A DNA stretch of 7,200 nucleotides from JBFILW01 sp041612005 (GCA_041612005.1 JBFILW010000143.1:1-7200), one strand, 5' to 3'; shown: positions 1-5,969, counted from the first letter of the stretch. Notes: generated by a model not told the origin, from the letters alone. Program-made: numbers and translations.

Positions 1-668
1 CCCACCTCGCCGAGCCGGCCAGTCAGCGCGCCGATCTCGCCGTCCCTGGCCCCGAGCAGGCTCTTCAGCTCACCGTTCTGCGCCTTCACCGAGTCGAGCA
101 GCTGGCTCATGTCGCCGAGCCGGCCGGTCAGGGAGCCGATCTCGCCGTCCCTGGCCCCGAGCAGGCTCTTCAGCTCACCGTTCTCCGCCTTCACCGAGTC
201 GAGCAGCTGGCTCATGTCGCCGAGCCGGCCGGTCAGGGTGCCGATCTCGCCGTCCTTGGCCCCGAGCAGGCTCTTGAGCTGTCCGTTCTCCGTCTTGACC
301 GAGTCGAGCAGCTGGCTCGTGTCACCCAGCTGCCTCGTGAGCGCGCCAATCTCGTTGTCCTTGTCGCCGAGCAGGTTTCTGAGCCCCGCGCTCTCGGACT
401 GTGAGTTGGTTAGCTTGCGCGCCAGATCTTCGGCCGGGCTCCCGGTGGACGGCGCCACCGGCGGCGTTGCCGGCTCGCGAGGTGTCGGCAGCTTCGGTGT
501 TACCGCCGGGGGTGACTTGGGCTTCGCGGCGTCGCCGGACTGGTCTCCGAGGGACTTGAGCTTGTCGCCGAGCAGCTTGTCGAGCTGCATGCCCTGGCCG
601 AAGGCTGGCGAGGCGACGAGCAAGCTGATGGCAGCGGCAATCGACAGTGGCCTGAGGACACGGGACAT
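1..668 (-). CDS. Secreted coiled-coil protein with 35-residue tandem repeats (partial, C-terminus outside window)
   Basis: The frame is open from ATG at 668 to the left edge (222 residues visible, no stop). Residues 1-24 look like a Sec signal peptide: basic MSRVLR start, hydrophobic core ending LLVASPAFG, probable cleavage near AFG-Q, so the product is probably exported. Residues about 45-80 are a Pro/Ala/Thr-rich linker (PPAV, PATPPVAPS). Residues 82-221 are four 35-residue units, the last three nearly identical, with core SQLLDSVK..NG.LKSLLGA.DGEIG.LTGRLGD. Leu, Val and Ile recur at 3-4 residue spacing, and 35 residues equal five heptads, so a long coiled-coil rod is expected. The start is well supported by AGGAGG six bases upstream. 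Function is not recognised; a periplasmic or envelope spacer or scaffold is an inference, and the missing C-terminus could carry the functional domain. Confidence 0.85.
   Translation of the reverse strand, partial: MSRVLRPLSIAAAISLLVASPAFGQGMQLDKLLGDKLKSLGDQSGDAAKPKSPPAVTPKLPTPREPATPPVAPSTGSPAEDLARKLTNSQSESAGLRNLLGDKDNEIGALTRQLGDTSQLLDSVKTENGQLKSLLGAKDGEIGTLTGRLGDMSQLLDSVKAENGELKSLLGARDGEIGSLTGRLGDMSQLLDSVKAQNGELKSLLGARDGEIGALTGRLGEV
6..425 (-). repeat. Tandem 105-bp repeats encoding 35-residue coiled-coil units
   Basis: Four in-register units lie at 321-425 (diverged), 216-320, 111-215 and 6-110. By eye, adjacent copies of the last three differ at about 7 of 105 bases. The few amino-acid changes fall at variable sites (E/Q, K/R, and S/T/A before LTGRLG). 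The first unit keeps only the skeleton (L..LLG.KDNEIGALTRQLGD). Exact 105-bp spacing preserves both the reading frame and the heptad register. High DNA identity points to recent unit duplication, so copy number may vary between strains. The array may continue left of the window. Confidence 0.9.
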
Positions 669-867
669 GGAAGACCTCCTGCGGCGGCGATGGGCCAGGC
701 GATCCTCTTCTGCGGGGACCAGTCTGGCCGGGTGGCCGCCAGAGCGGCACGAGAGACGAGATCATACTGTCCCTCGCCCGGGCCCGGTCTGACAAGGGAC
801 GAGGCGTGCGCGGTGGCGGCGCGCGCACGGCGCGGGGTCTCGATGTGGACGAGAATGGCGACCTACG
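669..867. other. Gap between kinase stop and coiled-coil gene; possible promoter
   Basis: About 200 bases with no credible gene. On the minus strand TATGAT (761-766) resembles a -10 box and lies about 92 bases before the coiled-coil ATG. TTGTCA (790-795) resembles a -35 box, but the 23-base gap is too long for a standard sigma-70 promoter. A separated pair, GTCCCT (769-774) and AGGGAC (795-800), could form a weak stem. No U-tract terminator is visible after the kinase stop. Confidence 0.25.
675..680 (-). promoter_or_regulatory. Ribosome binding site for the coiled-coil protein
   Basis: AGGAGG on the minus strand, six bases before ATG at 668. This is a consensus Shine-Dalgarno site and fixes the start that gives a clean signal peptide. 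Confidence 0.85.
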
Positions 868-2406
868 CTAGGGCAATCGAATGACGACCTCGGTGAAGCG
901 GCCTGGCGCCGACTTCACCGAGAGCTCTCCCTGGTGCTGCTGCGTGATGATGTCGTGGCTGATCGACAGCCCCAGCCCCGTACCTTCGTTGGCCGACTTG
1001 GTCGTGAAGAACGGTTCGAATATGCGGCCTTCCGCATCCGGCGTGATGCCTACCCCGTTGTCTCGAATGCGGACCTCGACGGCGTTCTCCAGACGCCGCG
1101 TCGTGACCCGAAGCGTCGGCGCATAGTCTTCGCCCGCGGCCAGCGCCTTTTCCCGAATCGCCTGTAAGGCGTTGTGAAGGATGTTGAGAAACGCACGGCC
1201 GATCTCCTGAGGAACGATGTCGACCTGGCCGACGTTGCGATCGTATTCCGTCTCCACCTCGCCCACGAATCGTGAATCATTCGCTCGCATGCCGTGGTAC
1301 GCGAGACCCACGTAGTCACGCAGCAATCGATTGAGGTCGGTGGGCTGGCGCTTTCCGGATCCGCCCCGCGAGTGCAGCAGCATGCCGTGCACGATCGCAT
1401 CGGCTCGGCCACCGTGCTTGAGCACCTTCTCCAGATTCTCGCGCAGATCTTCCATCAGTAGCCGGATCGTTCGACGATGAACTTCACCCAGTCGGTCCGC
1501 CTGCTTCTCGTACTCCTCCAGCACATCGTCCATGAGCTCGATTGACAGCTCGGCGAAGTTCTTCACGAAGTTGAGGGGATTCTTGATCTCATGAGCAATT
1601 CCCGCAGTGAGGGCGCCAAGAGACGCGAGCTTCTCCTGCGTGACGAGCTGATCGCGTGTCGCGGCAAGCTTTTCCAGGAGCTGCTCGAGCTCGACGTTGT
1701 GCCGCTGAAGCTCTTGCTCCGCCCGCTTGCGCTCGACGATCTCTCTCTGGGCAGAGCTGTAGAGCTGCGCGTTGTCCAGCGCAAGCGTGGCGAGCCTGGC
1801 GAATCGCTCGAGCAACACGATCTCTGATGCGCCGAACTTGCGCTCGGGGTCAAGGTGCGCAAGCCCGATCATGCCTACGACTTTGCGGCCAGACTTGAGC
1901 GGGACGCCCACGAGGGCGCGAAACGGCTCGAACTCGGGCGCACGAACGCCGCCTTCCCAGGCGTGAAAGTCGTCGACGACCACAGGCTGTCCCGATTGCC
2001 AGACTTGACCCGCGACTCCTTCGCCGCGCTGAAGCGGAATACGCATGACCTTGCTGCACGCACCGATTCCGACCTTCATGACCATGGCATCGAGCTGCGG
2101 GTCGTAGAGTCTGACGAAGCCGTGCCGGGTGCCCACGAGCGCGCCTGCGCGCGAGACGATCGCCTCCAGCAGCTCGTCGACGTCCATTCGCTCCATCAGG
2201 CCCAGCGTCGTCTCGTGCAAGGCCGCCAGATATTCGCTCTGCTGGCGTGCTTCCTTCTCGGCGCGCTCGCGTTCTTGAACCTCTTCCAGGGCCTTGCGGC
2301 TCGCCAGCCGCAGCTCGAGCTCGTCGACGACGATATGGGCGAGATCGAGTAGAACCTGCTCTTGCTCGCTGGTCAGCTCGCGGGGCACCCGATCGATGGC
2401 GCACAA
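868..2406 (-). CDS. Open part of the histidine kinase: GAF2, HisKA and HATPase domains
   Basis: This 512-codon frame could start only at TTG 2406, which lies inside GAF1 sequence (TLCAIDRVPREL), so it is the undamaged remainder rather than a natural gene start. Residues 1-40 are the end of GAF1 and 41-60 a charged linker helix. Residues about 65-215 are GAF2 (GFVRLYDP, GEGVAGQVW, PVVVDDF, ALVGVPL, GMIGLAHL). Residues 220-260 are coiled coil. The H-box is GIAHEIKNPLNF with the phospho-acceptor His at 272. The ATPase domain shows an N-box (FLNILHNALQAI, about 406-416), G1 (IRDNGVGI, 447-454), an F-box (IFEPFFTTK) and G2 (GTGLGLS, 475-481). All catalytic motifs are present. The gene ends at TAG 868-870. 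It lies divergent from the response regulator-cyclase, its likely phosphotransfer partner by position. Whether this fragment is translated is unknown. Confidence 0.85.
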   Translation of the reverse strand: MCAIDRVPRELTSEQEQVLLDLAHIVVDELELRLASRKALEEVQERERAEKEARQQSEYLAALHETTLGLMERMDVDELLEAIVSRAGALVGTRHGFVRLYDPQLDAMVMKVGIGACSKVMRIPLQRGEGVAGQVWQSGQPVVVDDFHAWEGGVRAPEFEPFRALVGVPLKSGRKVVGMIGLAHLDPERKFGASEIVLLERFARLATLALDNAQLYSSAQREIVERKRAEQELQRHNVELEQLLEKLAATRDQLVTQEKLASLGALTAGIAHEIKNPLNFVKNFAELSIELMDDVLEEYEKQADRLGEVHRRTIRLLMEDLRENLEKVLKHGGRADAIVHGMLLHSRGGSGKRQPTDLNRLLRDYVGLAYHGMRANDSRFVGEVETEYDRNVGQVDIVPQEIGRAFLNILHNALQAIREKALAAGEDYAPTLRVTTRRLENAVEVRIRDNGVGITPDAEGRIFEPFFTTKSANEGTGLGLSISHDIITQQHQGELSVKSAPGRFTEVVIRLP

Positions 2407-2785
2407 CGTGCCCAGCCGGTAGCCGTCTCTGGTCGTGAGGGGGCACCCGAATAGAAACGGATGTTGGGCTGGCCGGTCACCAGCAGATTCTCCCTGAACC
2501 GCGGGTCGCTGATTGCGTCAGGGACGGTGAGCACGCGGCTATCCATGATCGCGTGGGAGCAGAATGCGATGTCGCGTGGAGTCTCCTCCGCCTCCAGGCC
2601 GTATCGCGATTTGAACCACTGGCGGGTCTCGTCCACGAGGGAGACCAACGAGACGGAACCCCGAGATAGGCAGCCACGACGCGCGTGATGCGGTCGAAGC
2701 CGGTCTCGGGCGGCGTATCGAGAATCTCGTAGCGCTGCAGCGCCGCGAGCCGTCCGGCTTCGTCGTCTGGAATCGGAATTTCCAC
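868..2785 (-). pseudogene. GAF-GAF sensor histidine kinase gene with two frameshifts in the first GAF domain
   Basis: Reading from GTG at 2785, the protein begins MEIPIPDDEAGRLAALQRYE and follows the familiar N-terminal GAF pattern (ILDTPPE, FDRITR, AYLGVP). At about 2653-2656 the frame must move by one base to continue SLVSLVDETRQWFKSRYGL and AFCSHAI. At the five-G run 2439-2443 (plus strand) it must move again to go from RFYSGAP into LTTRDGYRLGTLCAID. Each site behaves as one missing base, and adding two bases to the 1918-bp span gives 1920, exactly 639 codons plus stop. No transmembrane segment is seen, so the intact enzyme would be a cytoplasmic kinase sensing through two GAF domains. GTG is the only start before an in-frame TGA at 2798-2800; its ribosome site is weak. 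The lesions may be genuine decay or sequencing errors. Confidence 0.8.
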
Positions 2786-2824
2786 CGTCTTACCGCCTCA
2801 CGTCCACGCTCCGGCGCCGGGGTG

Positions 2825-2856
2825 CAGATCGGATCGAATCGGGCCGATCGGATCTG
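2825..2856. promoter_or_regulatory. 32-bp imperfect palindrome between divergent kinase and cyclase genes
   Basis: CAGATC-G-GATCG, an 8-base centre AATCGGGC, then CGATC-G-GATCTG: 11 of 12 arm positions pair, the exception being one G/G mismatch. It lies 40 bases upstream of the kinase GTG and just before, or at the start of, the receiver remnant. A dyad in a divergent promoter gap is typical of an operator controlling both genes. A transcript hairpin is also possible, but there is no U-tract, so a terminator is unlikely. Confidence 0.5.
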
Positions 2857-2964
2857 GTCAGCGGCCGTGGACGACAACCCGGAGCTTAGCAGCTTGTGGA
2901 CCGGTGCGCGCCGCTGCGGACGGGGATCCCGGCTCGATGAGACGTTGCCGGCGGGCGATGGCAC

Positions 2965-3324
2965 GTGCATGATTCGAGCAATCCAATAAAGGTGCAAAGC
3001 TGCACGGACATCGACGTACTTCTGACCGATATCAACATGCCCCACCTGGACGGTCTCACGCTGCTCGGGCGAATTTCAGAGCTGTCCGACCCACCGCGAG
3101 CCGTTGTCGTCTCGGCCTATGGCGACATGGCAATCATTCGCACTGCAATGAATCGCGGTGCGTTTGACTTCGTCACCAAACCCATCGATTTCGAGGACCT
3201 CGAAGCCACGCTTGCCAAGACGGTCAGGGACGTCGAGACGGGGAGTGAGCTCGAACGCCGGCGCAGCGCAGCGGAAGAGGCAAAGGCCAACCTTGCCCGC
3301 TATTTCTCTCCGAATCTGGTGTAG
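2965..3324 (+). CDS. Receiver-domain fragment of the response regulator-cyclase
   Basis: GTG 2965 begins a 119-residue frame ending at the premature TAG. Residues 15-90 are the C-terminal part of a receiver: LLTDINMP with the phospho-acceptor Asp (residue 22), the Ser switch residue in VVVSAYGD, and the conserved Lys in FVTKPIDF. Residues about 90-115 form the charged signalling helix that normally leads into a cyclase (ELERRRSAAEEAKANLARYF). The first beta strand and the acidic pair needed for Mg binding are absent from this frame, since TGA at 2938-2940 closes it upstream. The peptide therefore should not work as a phospho-receiver on its own. No clear ribosome site precedes GTG 2965. Confidence 0.5.
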   Translation: MHDSSNPIKVQSCTDIDVLLTDINMPHLDGLTLLGRISELSDPPRAVVVSAYGDMAIIRTAMNRGAFDFVTKPIDFEDLEATLAKTVRDVETGSELERRRSAAEEAKANLARYFSPNLV

Positions 3325-3453
3325 CACCTGTCGGCGGACCTGAGCGCCCTGGACCTCGATGCCCGACGCCGCGAGCTGACTTTCCTGTTCACCGATCTCG
3401 CCGACTTCACCACCCTGATCGAGCGCTGTATTCCGGCGACCATCGTCGATCTC

Positions 3454-4107
3454 ATGGACGACTACATCGAAGGTGTGTGCCAGATCGTGTTCGACCATGA
3501 GGGCACGGTCATCAACGTCGTCGGAGACGCGGTGCACGCAATCTTCGGTGCACCCGCACCCCAGCCGGACCAGGCGGCGCGTGCCGTAGCATGCGCGCTC
3601 GATGTCGACGCATTCACGAGTGAATTCGCGACACGCCGGGCGGCCGAAGGAATACCGCTGGGGGTCACCCGGATTGGAATCCACTCCGGACCGGCGATCG
3701 TCGGCGACTTCGGCGGTGGAACGTTCTTTCGTTACACGGCTCACGGGGACGCGATCAACACCGCATCGCGCCTCGAGGACGCGAATCGCCATCTGGGAAC
3801 TCACATCTGCGTCAGCGCCGCGACCGTGGAGCGCGTCGACAATTTTGCCGGGCGTCCAATCGGCACTCTGCGGCTGCGCGGGAAAGAGCACAGCATCGAC
3901 GCGTTCGAGCCTCTGCGGGAAGAGCAGACGAAGACCGCGGCCTACGAGGCGTACCTGAGAGCGTTTTCGCTTGCCGCGAGCGGCGATGCATCAGCGGTTC
4001 AGGAGTTCGCGGCATTGGTCAGTTCGAACGGCGACGACAGGCTCGCGACATTTCATCTCCGGCGCCTGCTGGGCGGGGAGAGCGGCATCGAGATTCGAGT
4101 CGACTGA
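3454..4107 (+). CDS. Class III adenylate cyclase catalytic domain fragment
   Basis: The cyclase frame is open from 3325, directly after the TAG, but its first start codon is ATG 3454, giving 217 residues. Class III motifs are clear: FTDLADFT with the first metal Asp (codon 3394, upstream of that ATG), VVGDAVHAIFG with the second metal Asp (codon 3526), RIGIHSGPAIVGDFGGG, and GDAINTASRLE with the adenine-side Asp (3748) and the transition-state Asn (3757) and Arg (3769). The usual purine-selecting Lys four residues before the second metal Asp is Asn here (codon 3514). A product starting at 3454 would lack the first metal Asp and should be inactive. The last 50 residues are a helical tail (YEAYLRAFSLAASGD). 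The reaction, if the gene is repaired, is ATP to cAMP in the cytoplasm; nucleotide preference is inferred. Confidence 0.75.
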   Translation: MDDYIEGVCQIVFDHEGTVINVVGDAVHAIFGAPAPQPDQAARAVACALDVDAFTSEFATRRAAEGIPLGVTRIGIHSGPAIVGDFGGGTFFRYTAHGDAINTASRLEDANRHLGTHICVSAATVERVDNFAGRPIGTLRLRGKEHSIDAFEPLREEQTKTAAYEAYLRAFSLAASGDASAVQEFAALVSSNGDDRLATFHLRRLLGGESGIEIRVD

Positions 4108-4243
4108 ACGTCGCTCCGCCGGGGCCGCGCGCCCGCCTTCTAGGCAGCTCCGTGACGGAGAGCAGGGTCGCGCACCCGGGACGACAGTCCGCGCCCACGG
4201 GTCAATGCAACTGCAGCAGTGCGAAGTTGCCGGTCCACGGCGA

Positions 4244-5572
4244 CTACTGGCAGTAGCGTAGCTGTACCGCCCGGTCGTTCGGGAACACCGCTGTGAGCGT
4301 GTCGCACAGTCGTCGCCGTGCCCGCTCTTCGATCTCCCGAGGGGCCACGCCCAGCAGCTCGGCGCGAAGGGGAAGAGAACCGGCGTCGTTGTTCTTGGCA
4401 TATTCGTTGGCGGCGACCTCGAAGATTGAGAAAGCCTCCGTTCCGGCGGTCTCGGACTGCAGGATCGCATGTGCCCAAAGAAGGTAGCGCAGATGTAGCT
4501 CGTCGCTGCTGGACAGCTCCTTGTCGTCGAGAATACTTTCGAGCAGTTGCCTGTAGCCATCATCCGACTTCATCGTCTCCGGGGTTCGCCGCATGAATGC
4601 CTCCTCGATCTCGATGAGGAACTGTGAGATTGGGGGATTGCCGGGGCTGAGCCGTCGGATCGCATTGTAGAGATTCAAGGCGGTGTAGTACTTCTGCTCT
4701 TCCATGTCACTGCGCCAACGAGGGAGAAAGACGAGGTGGGCAGCCTTCTCCGCCATTTCGTCAAGCAGCTCTTGCTGCGCCTTGAATTCCTTGACGTCCT
4801 CCTCTCTGAGCAGCCGATCGAGCTCGACGCGTAGCAATTCGGCTTTGCTGGCAGTCTCCTCGGCGAGCGTGAGCGTGTCGCCGACCTTGTTCATTCGCGT
4901 GCTCAGGAGATCGATTTCCCTCCAGCCAAACAGCCCCAGAACGACGACGACGGTCGTGATCACTCCGCTGATCGTGGAAAACAGCCACGTCGCTCGGGTC
5001 CGCCCCCGCTCGGCGCTCTCGATGATTTCGTGGGCCCGCACGTCGATGTGGTCGAAGATGACGCGCGCGCCCTCGAACTTGCTATCGATCTTGGCGTCGA
5101 GGGCGACCAGCTTCTCCTCCAGCTCGTTGAAGACGACCTTGAAGGTCCGCTCGTTGACGTCCCTCAGCCGGCTGCTCACGATGGAAAGAACCTGAAGCGC
5201 CATCGGCGGATAGCGTTGCATCAGCTCGATGAACTCCGCACCAGATATCTCCAGAAGAAGACAGCGCCCCGATGCAATGACCGTCGCGGACCGCATCCGA
5301 GAGGGCTCGATGACCGCCATCTCTCCGAATATCTCCCCCGCACCGAGCGTGGTCGTGCGTATGTTCTGGAGATCGGTCCACTTCAGGAAGATGTCGACAC
5401 GGCCCGAGCCGATGAGAAACAGGGACTCACCGGGCACCCCCTCCTGCACGATGACATCCTTGTCGCCGAACTCTCGTTCAGCGGAGGTTTTCACGAGCCG
5501 ATCGATCTCGTCGGCATCTATGAGCGAGAAGACGGGGTGCCCCCTGAGGATGCTCGTCCAGTCTAGCTGCAT
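4244..5572 (-). CDS. Cyclic-nucleotide-binding membrane protein
   Basis: The product has 442 residues from ATG 5572. Residues about 8-140 are a CRP-type cNMP-binding domain: FSLIDADEID, GESLFLIGSGRVDIF, and the phosphate-binding cassette GEIFGEMA (79-86) with RSATV (Arg 94); the Glu and Arg that hold the cyclic phosphate and ribose are present. An amphipathic, charged helix follows (NELEEKLVALDAKID). One strong membrane segment (about 195-216, WLFSTISG to VVVVLGLFGW) comes next. Residues 217-442 are mainly predicted helix, with coiled-coil character near 235-280. RGRTRAT before the membrane segment favours the cNMP domain in the cytoplasm and the C-terminal part in the periplasm. No DNA-binding helix-turn-helix is seen, so this is not a CRP transcription factor. 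ATG 5644 adds 24 residues but lacks a ribosome site. The gene converges on the cyclase; sensing its cAMP is inferred from position. Confidence 0.88.
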   Translation of the reverse strand: MQLDWTSILRGHPVFSLIDADEIDRLVKTSAEREFGDKDVIVQEGVPGESLFLIGSGRVDIFLKWTDLQNIRTTTLGAGEIFGEMAVIEPSRMRSATVIASGRCLLLEISGAEFIELMQRYPPMALQVLSIVSSRLRDVNERTFKVVFNELEEKLVALDAKIDSKFEGARVIFDHIDVRAHEIIESAERGRTRATWLFSTISGVITTVVVVLGLFGWREIDLLSTRMNKVGDTLTLAEETASKAELLRVELDRLLREEDVKEFKAQQELLDEMAEKAAHLVFLPRWRSDMEEQKYYTALNLYNAIRRLSPGNPPISQFLIEIEEAFMRRTPETMKSDDGYRQLLESILDDKELSSSDELHLRYLLWAHAILQSETAGTEAFSIFEVAANEYAKNNDAGSLPLRAELLGVAPREIEERARRRLCDTLTAVFPNDRAVQLRYCQ

Positions 5573-5579
5573 GCTGCGC

Positions 5580-5584
5580 CCTCC
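5580..5584 (-). promoter_or_regulatory. Ribosome binding site that sets the start of the cNMP-binding protein
   Basis: GGAGG, within GGGAGGG on the minus strand, lies seven bases before ATG 5572. No comparable site precedes the in-frame ATG at 5644, so the shorter form is preferred. It also begins directly with the cNMP domain leader (MQLDWTSILRGHPVFS). Confidence 0.75.
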
Positions 5585-5671
5585 CGGCCGTTTGCCCTCA
5601 TCCCTTTGAGCGTCGTCGCCGGCGAGCCCCGGAAGCCCTTCCATGAACTTGCTGCGGGACAGTCAGCGACC

Positions 5672-5692
5672 CCTGCTTGCAGCTGAAGCAGG
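5672..5692. promoter_or_regulatory. 21-bp perfect dyad upstream of the cNMP-binding protein gene
   Basis: CCTGCTT, then GCAGCTG, then AAGCAGG: two perfect 7-base arms around a near-palindromic centre. It lies 99 bases upstream of ATG 5572 and 25 bases after the stop of the small exported protein gene. It could be an operator or a transcript hairpin between the two genes. It lacks a following U-tract, so a factor-independent terminator is poorly supported. Confidence 0.4.
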
Positions 5693-5717
5693 CCTCCCGG
5701 GCGCCGATCCGGCCGAG

Positions 5718-5963
5718 CTACAGCCGGCAGCGCACGTTCCACCAGACCAGGCCGCTCTCGTCGAAAACGTTGTCCCGGTCACGCTCGTTCCGACCGCGAC
5801 ATTCCTGCAGGGGTACGCCTCGCAGCGGTCTCCACGCGGCGTCGAGTGAGGACCGTTGCATGCAACAACCTGCTTGCGCGAGGGCGTCGTTTCCGCATGG
5901 CAGCATCGCCGACGATGCCGTGATTGCCGCGACAACGGCCAATGCGAGTGCCATCCTTCTCAT
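5718..5963 (-). CDS. Small exported cysteine- and tryptophan-containing protein
   Basis: The protein has 81 residues. MRRM followed by a hydrophobic stretch to about residue 22 and an ALA-Q or AQA-G site near 29-31 form a Sec signal peptide. The mature chain of about 50 residues has four Cys (33, 34, 55, 79), enough for two disulfides, and three Trp (44, 74, 75). The end DNVFDESGLVWWNVRC looks like a conserved block and resembles small hypothetical exported proteins recalled from proteobacteria, but no function is recognised. Cys 23 lies in MLPC, a poor lipobox because of Pro before Cys, so a lipoprotein is unlikely. AGGAG six bases before ATG 5963 fixes the start; the next in-frame ATG (residue 4) is worse placed. 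The gene lies 145 bases ahead of the cNMP-binding protein on the same strand, so co-transcription is possible. Confidence 0.75.
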   Translation of the reverse strand: MRRMALALAVVAAITASSAMLPCGNDALAQAGCCMQRSSLDAAWRPLRGVPLQECRGRNERDRDNVFDESGLVWWNVRCRL

Positions 5964-5969
5964 GAGCTT

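Larger units (their letters stand above)
2822..4107 (+). pseudogene. Response regulator-adenylate cyclase (REC plus class III cyclase) gene with a frameshift and a premature TAG
   Basis: Three pieces together resemble one REC-cyclase of about 420 residues. First, in the frame of GTG 2822, VDDNPEL (2867-2887) matches a receiver's N-terminal acidic motif, then similarity fades. Second, from about 3001 in another frame come DIDVLLTDINMPHLDGLTLL with the phospho-acceptor Asp codon at 3028, VVVSAYGD and FVTKP. Third, after TAG at 3322-3324 the same frame continues HLSADLSALDL into the cyclase domain. The 158 bases from the first acidic Asp codon (2870) to Asp 3028 equal about 52.7 codons, close to normal receiver spacing but not a multiple of three, consistent with an indel between. 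The sequence around the stop reads SPNLV*HLS; relatives remembered for this family have Glu there, so GAG to TAG is likely. The 5' boundary is uncertain. Confidence 0.65.

Noticed and set aside
1..425. CRISPR-like array
   Set aside because: Repeats are 105 bp, contiguous, in frame and without unique spacers; they encode protein.
109..792. Plus-strand frame of 227 codons over the repeat region
   Set aside because: It is the antisense image of the coiled-coil repeats (monotonous SPSRPVR-type sequence), with no ribosome site. The minus-strand frame has a signal peptide and a consensus ribosome site.
761..795. Sigma-70 promoter TTGTCA/TATGAT for the coiled-coil gene
   Set aside because: The 23-base spacer is outside the usual range; kept only as a weak -10-like note.
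1850..2446. Minus-strand frame of 198 codons overlapping the kinase
   Set aside because: Arg/Ala-rich shadow of the GAF2 coding sequence in another frame.
3322..3324. TAG read as an amino acid (recoded amber) in the cyclase gene
   Set aside because: TAG is the ordinary terminal stop of the kinase, cNMP-binding, small exported and WD40 genes in this same window, so general recoding is unlikely.
3076..3891. Minus-strand frame of 271 codons opposite the cyclase
   Set aside because: It is antisense to clear receiver and cyclase motifs and shows no domain of its own.
4148..4160. Terminator hairpin CTCCG-TGA-CGGAG between the convergent cyclase and cNMP-protein genes
   Set aside because: Only five pairs and no U-tract on either strand.
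4244..4256. CTACTG-G-CAGTAG palindrome at the cNMP-protein stop
   Set aside because: Short and made of the final coding codons and stop; no flanking terminator signature.
5573..5644. Longer start (ATG 5644) for the cNMP-binding protein
   Set aside because: No ribosome site before it, and the extra 24 residues have no domain content; ATG 5572 has GGAGG at good spacing.
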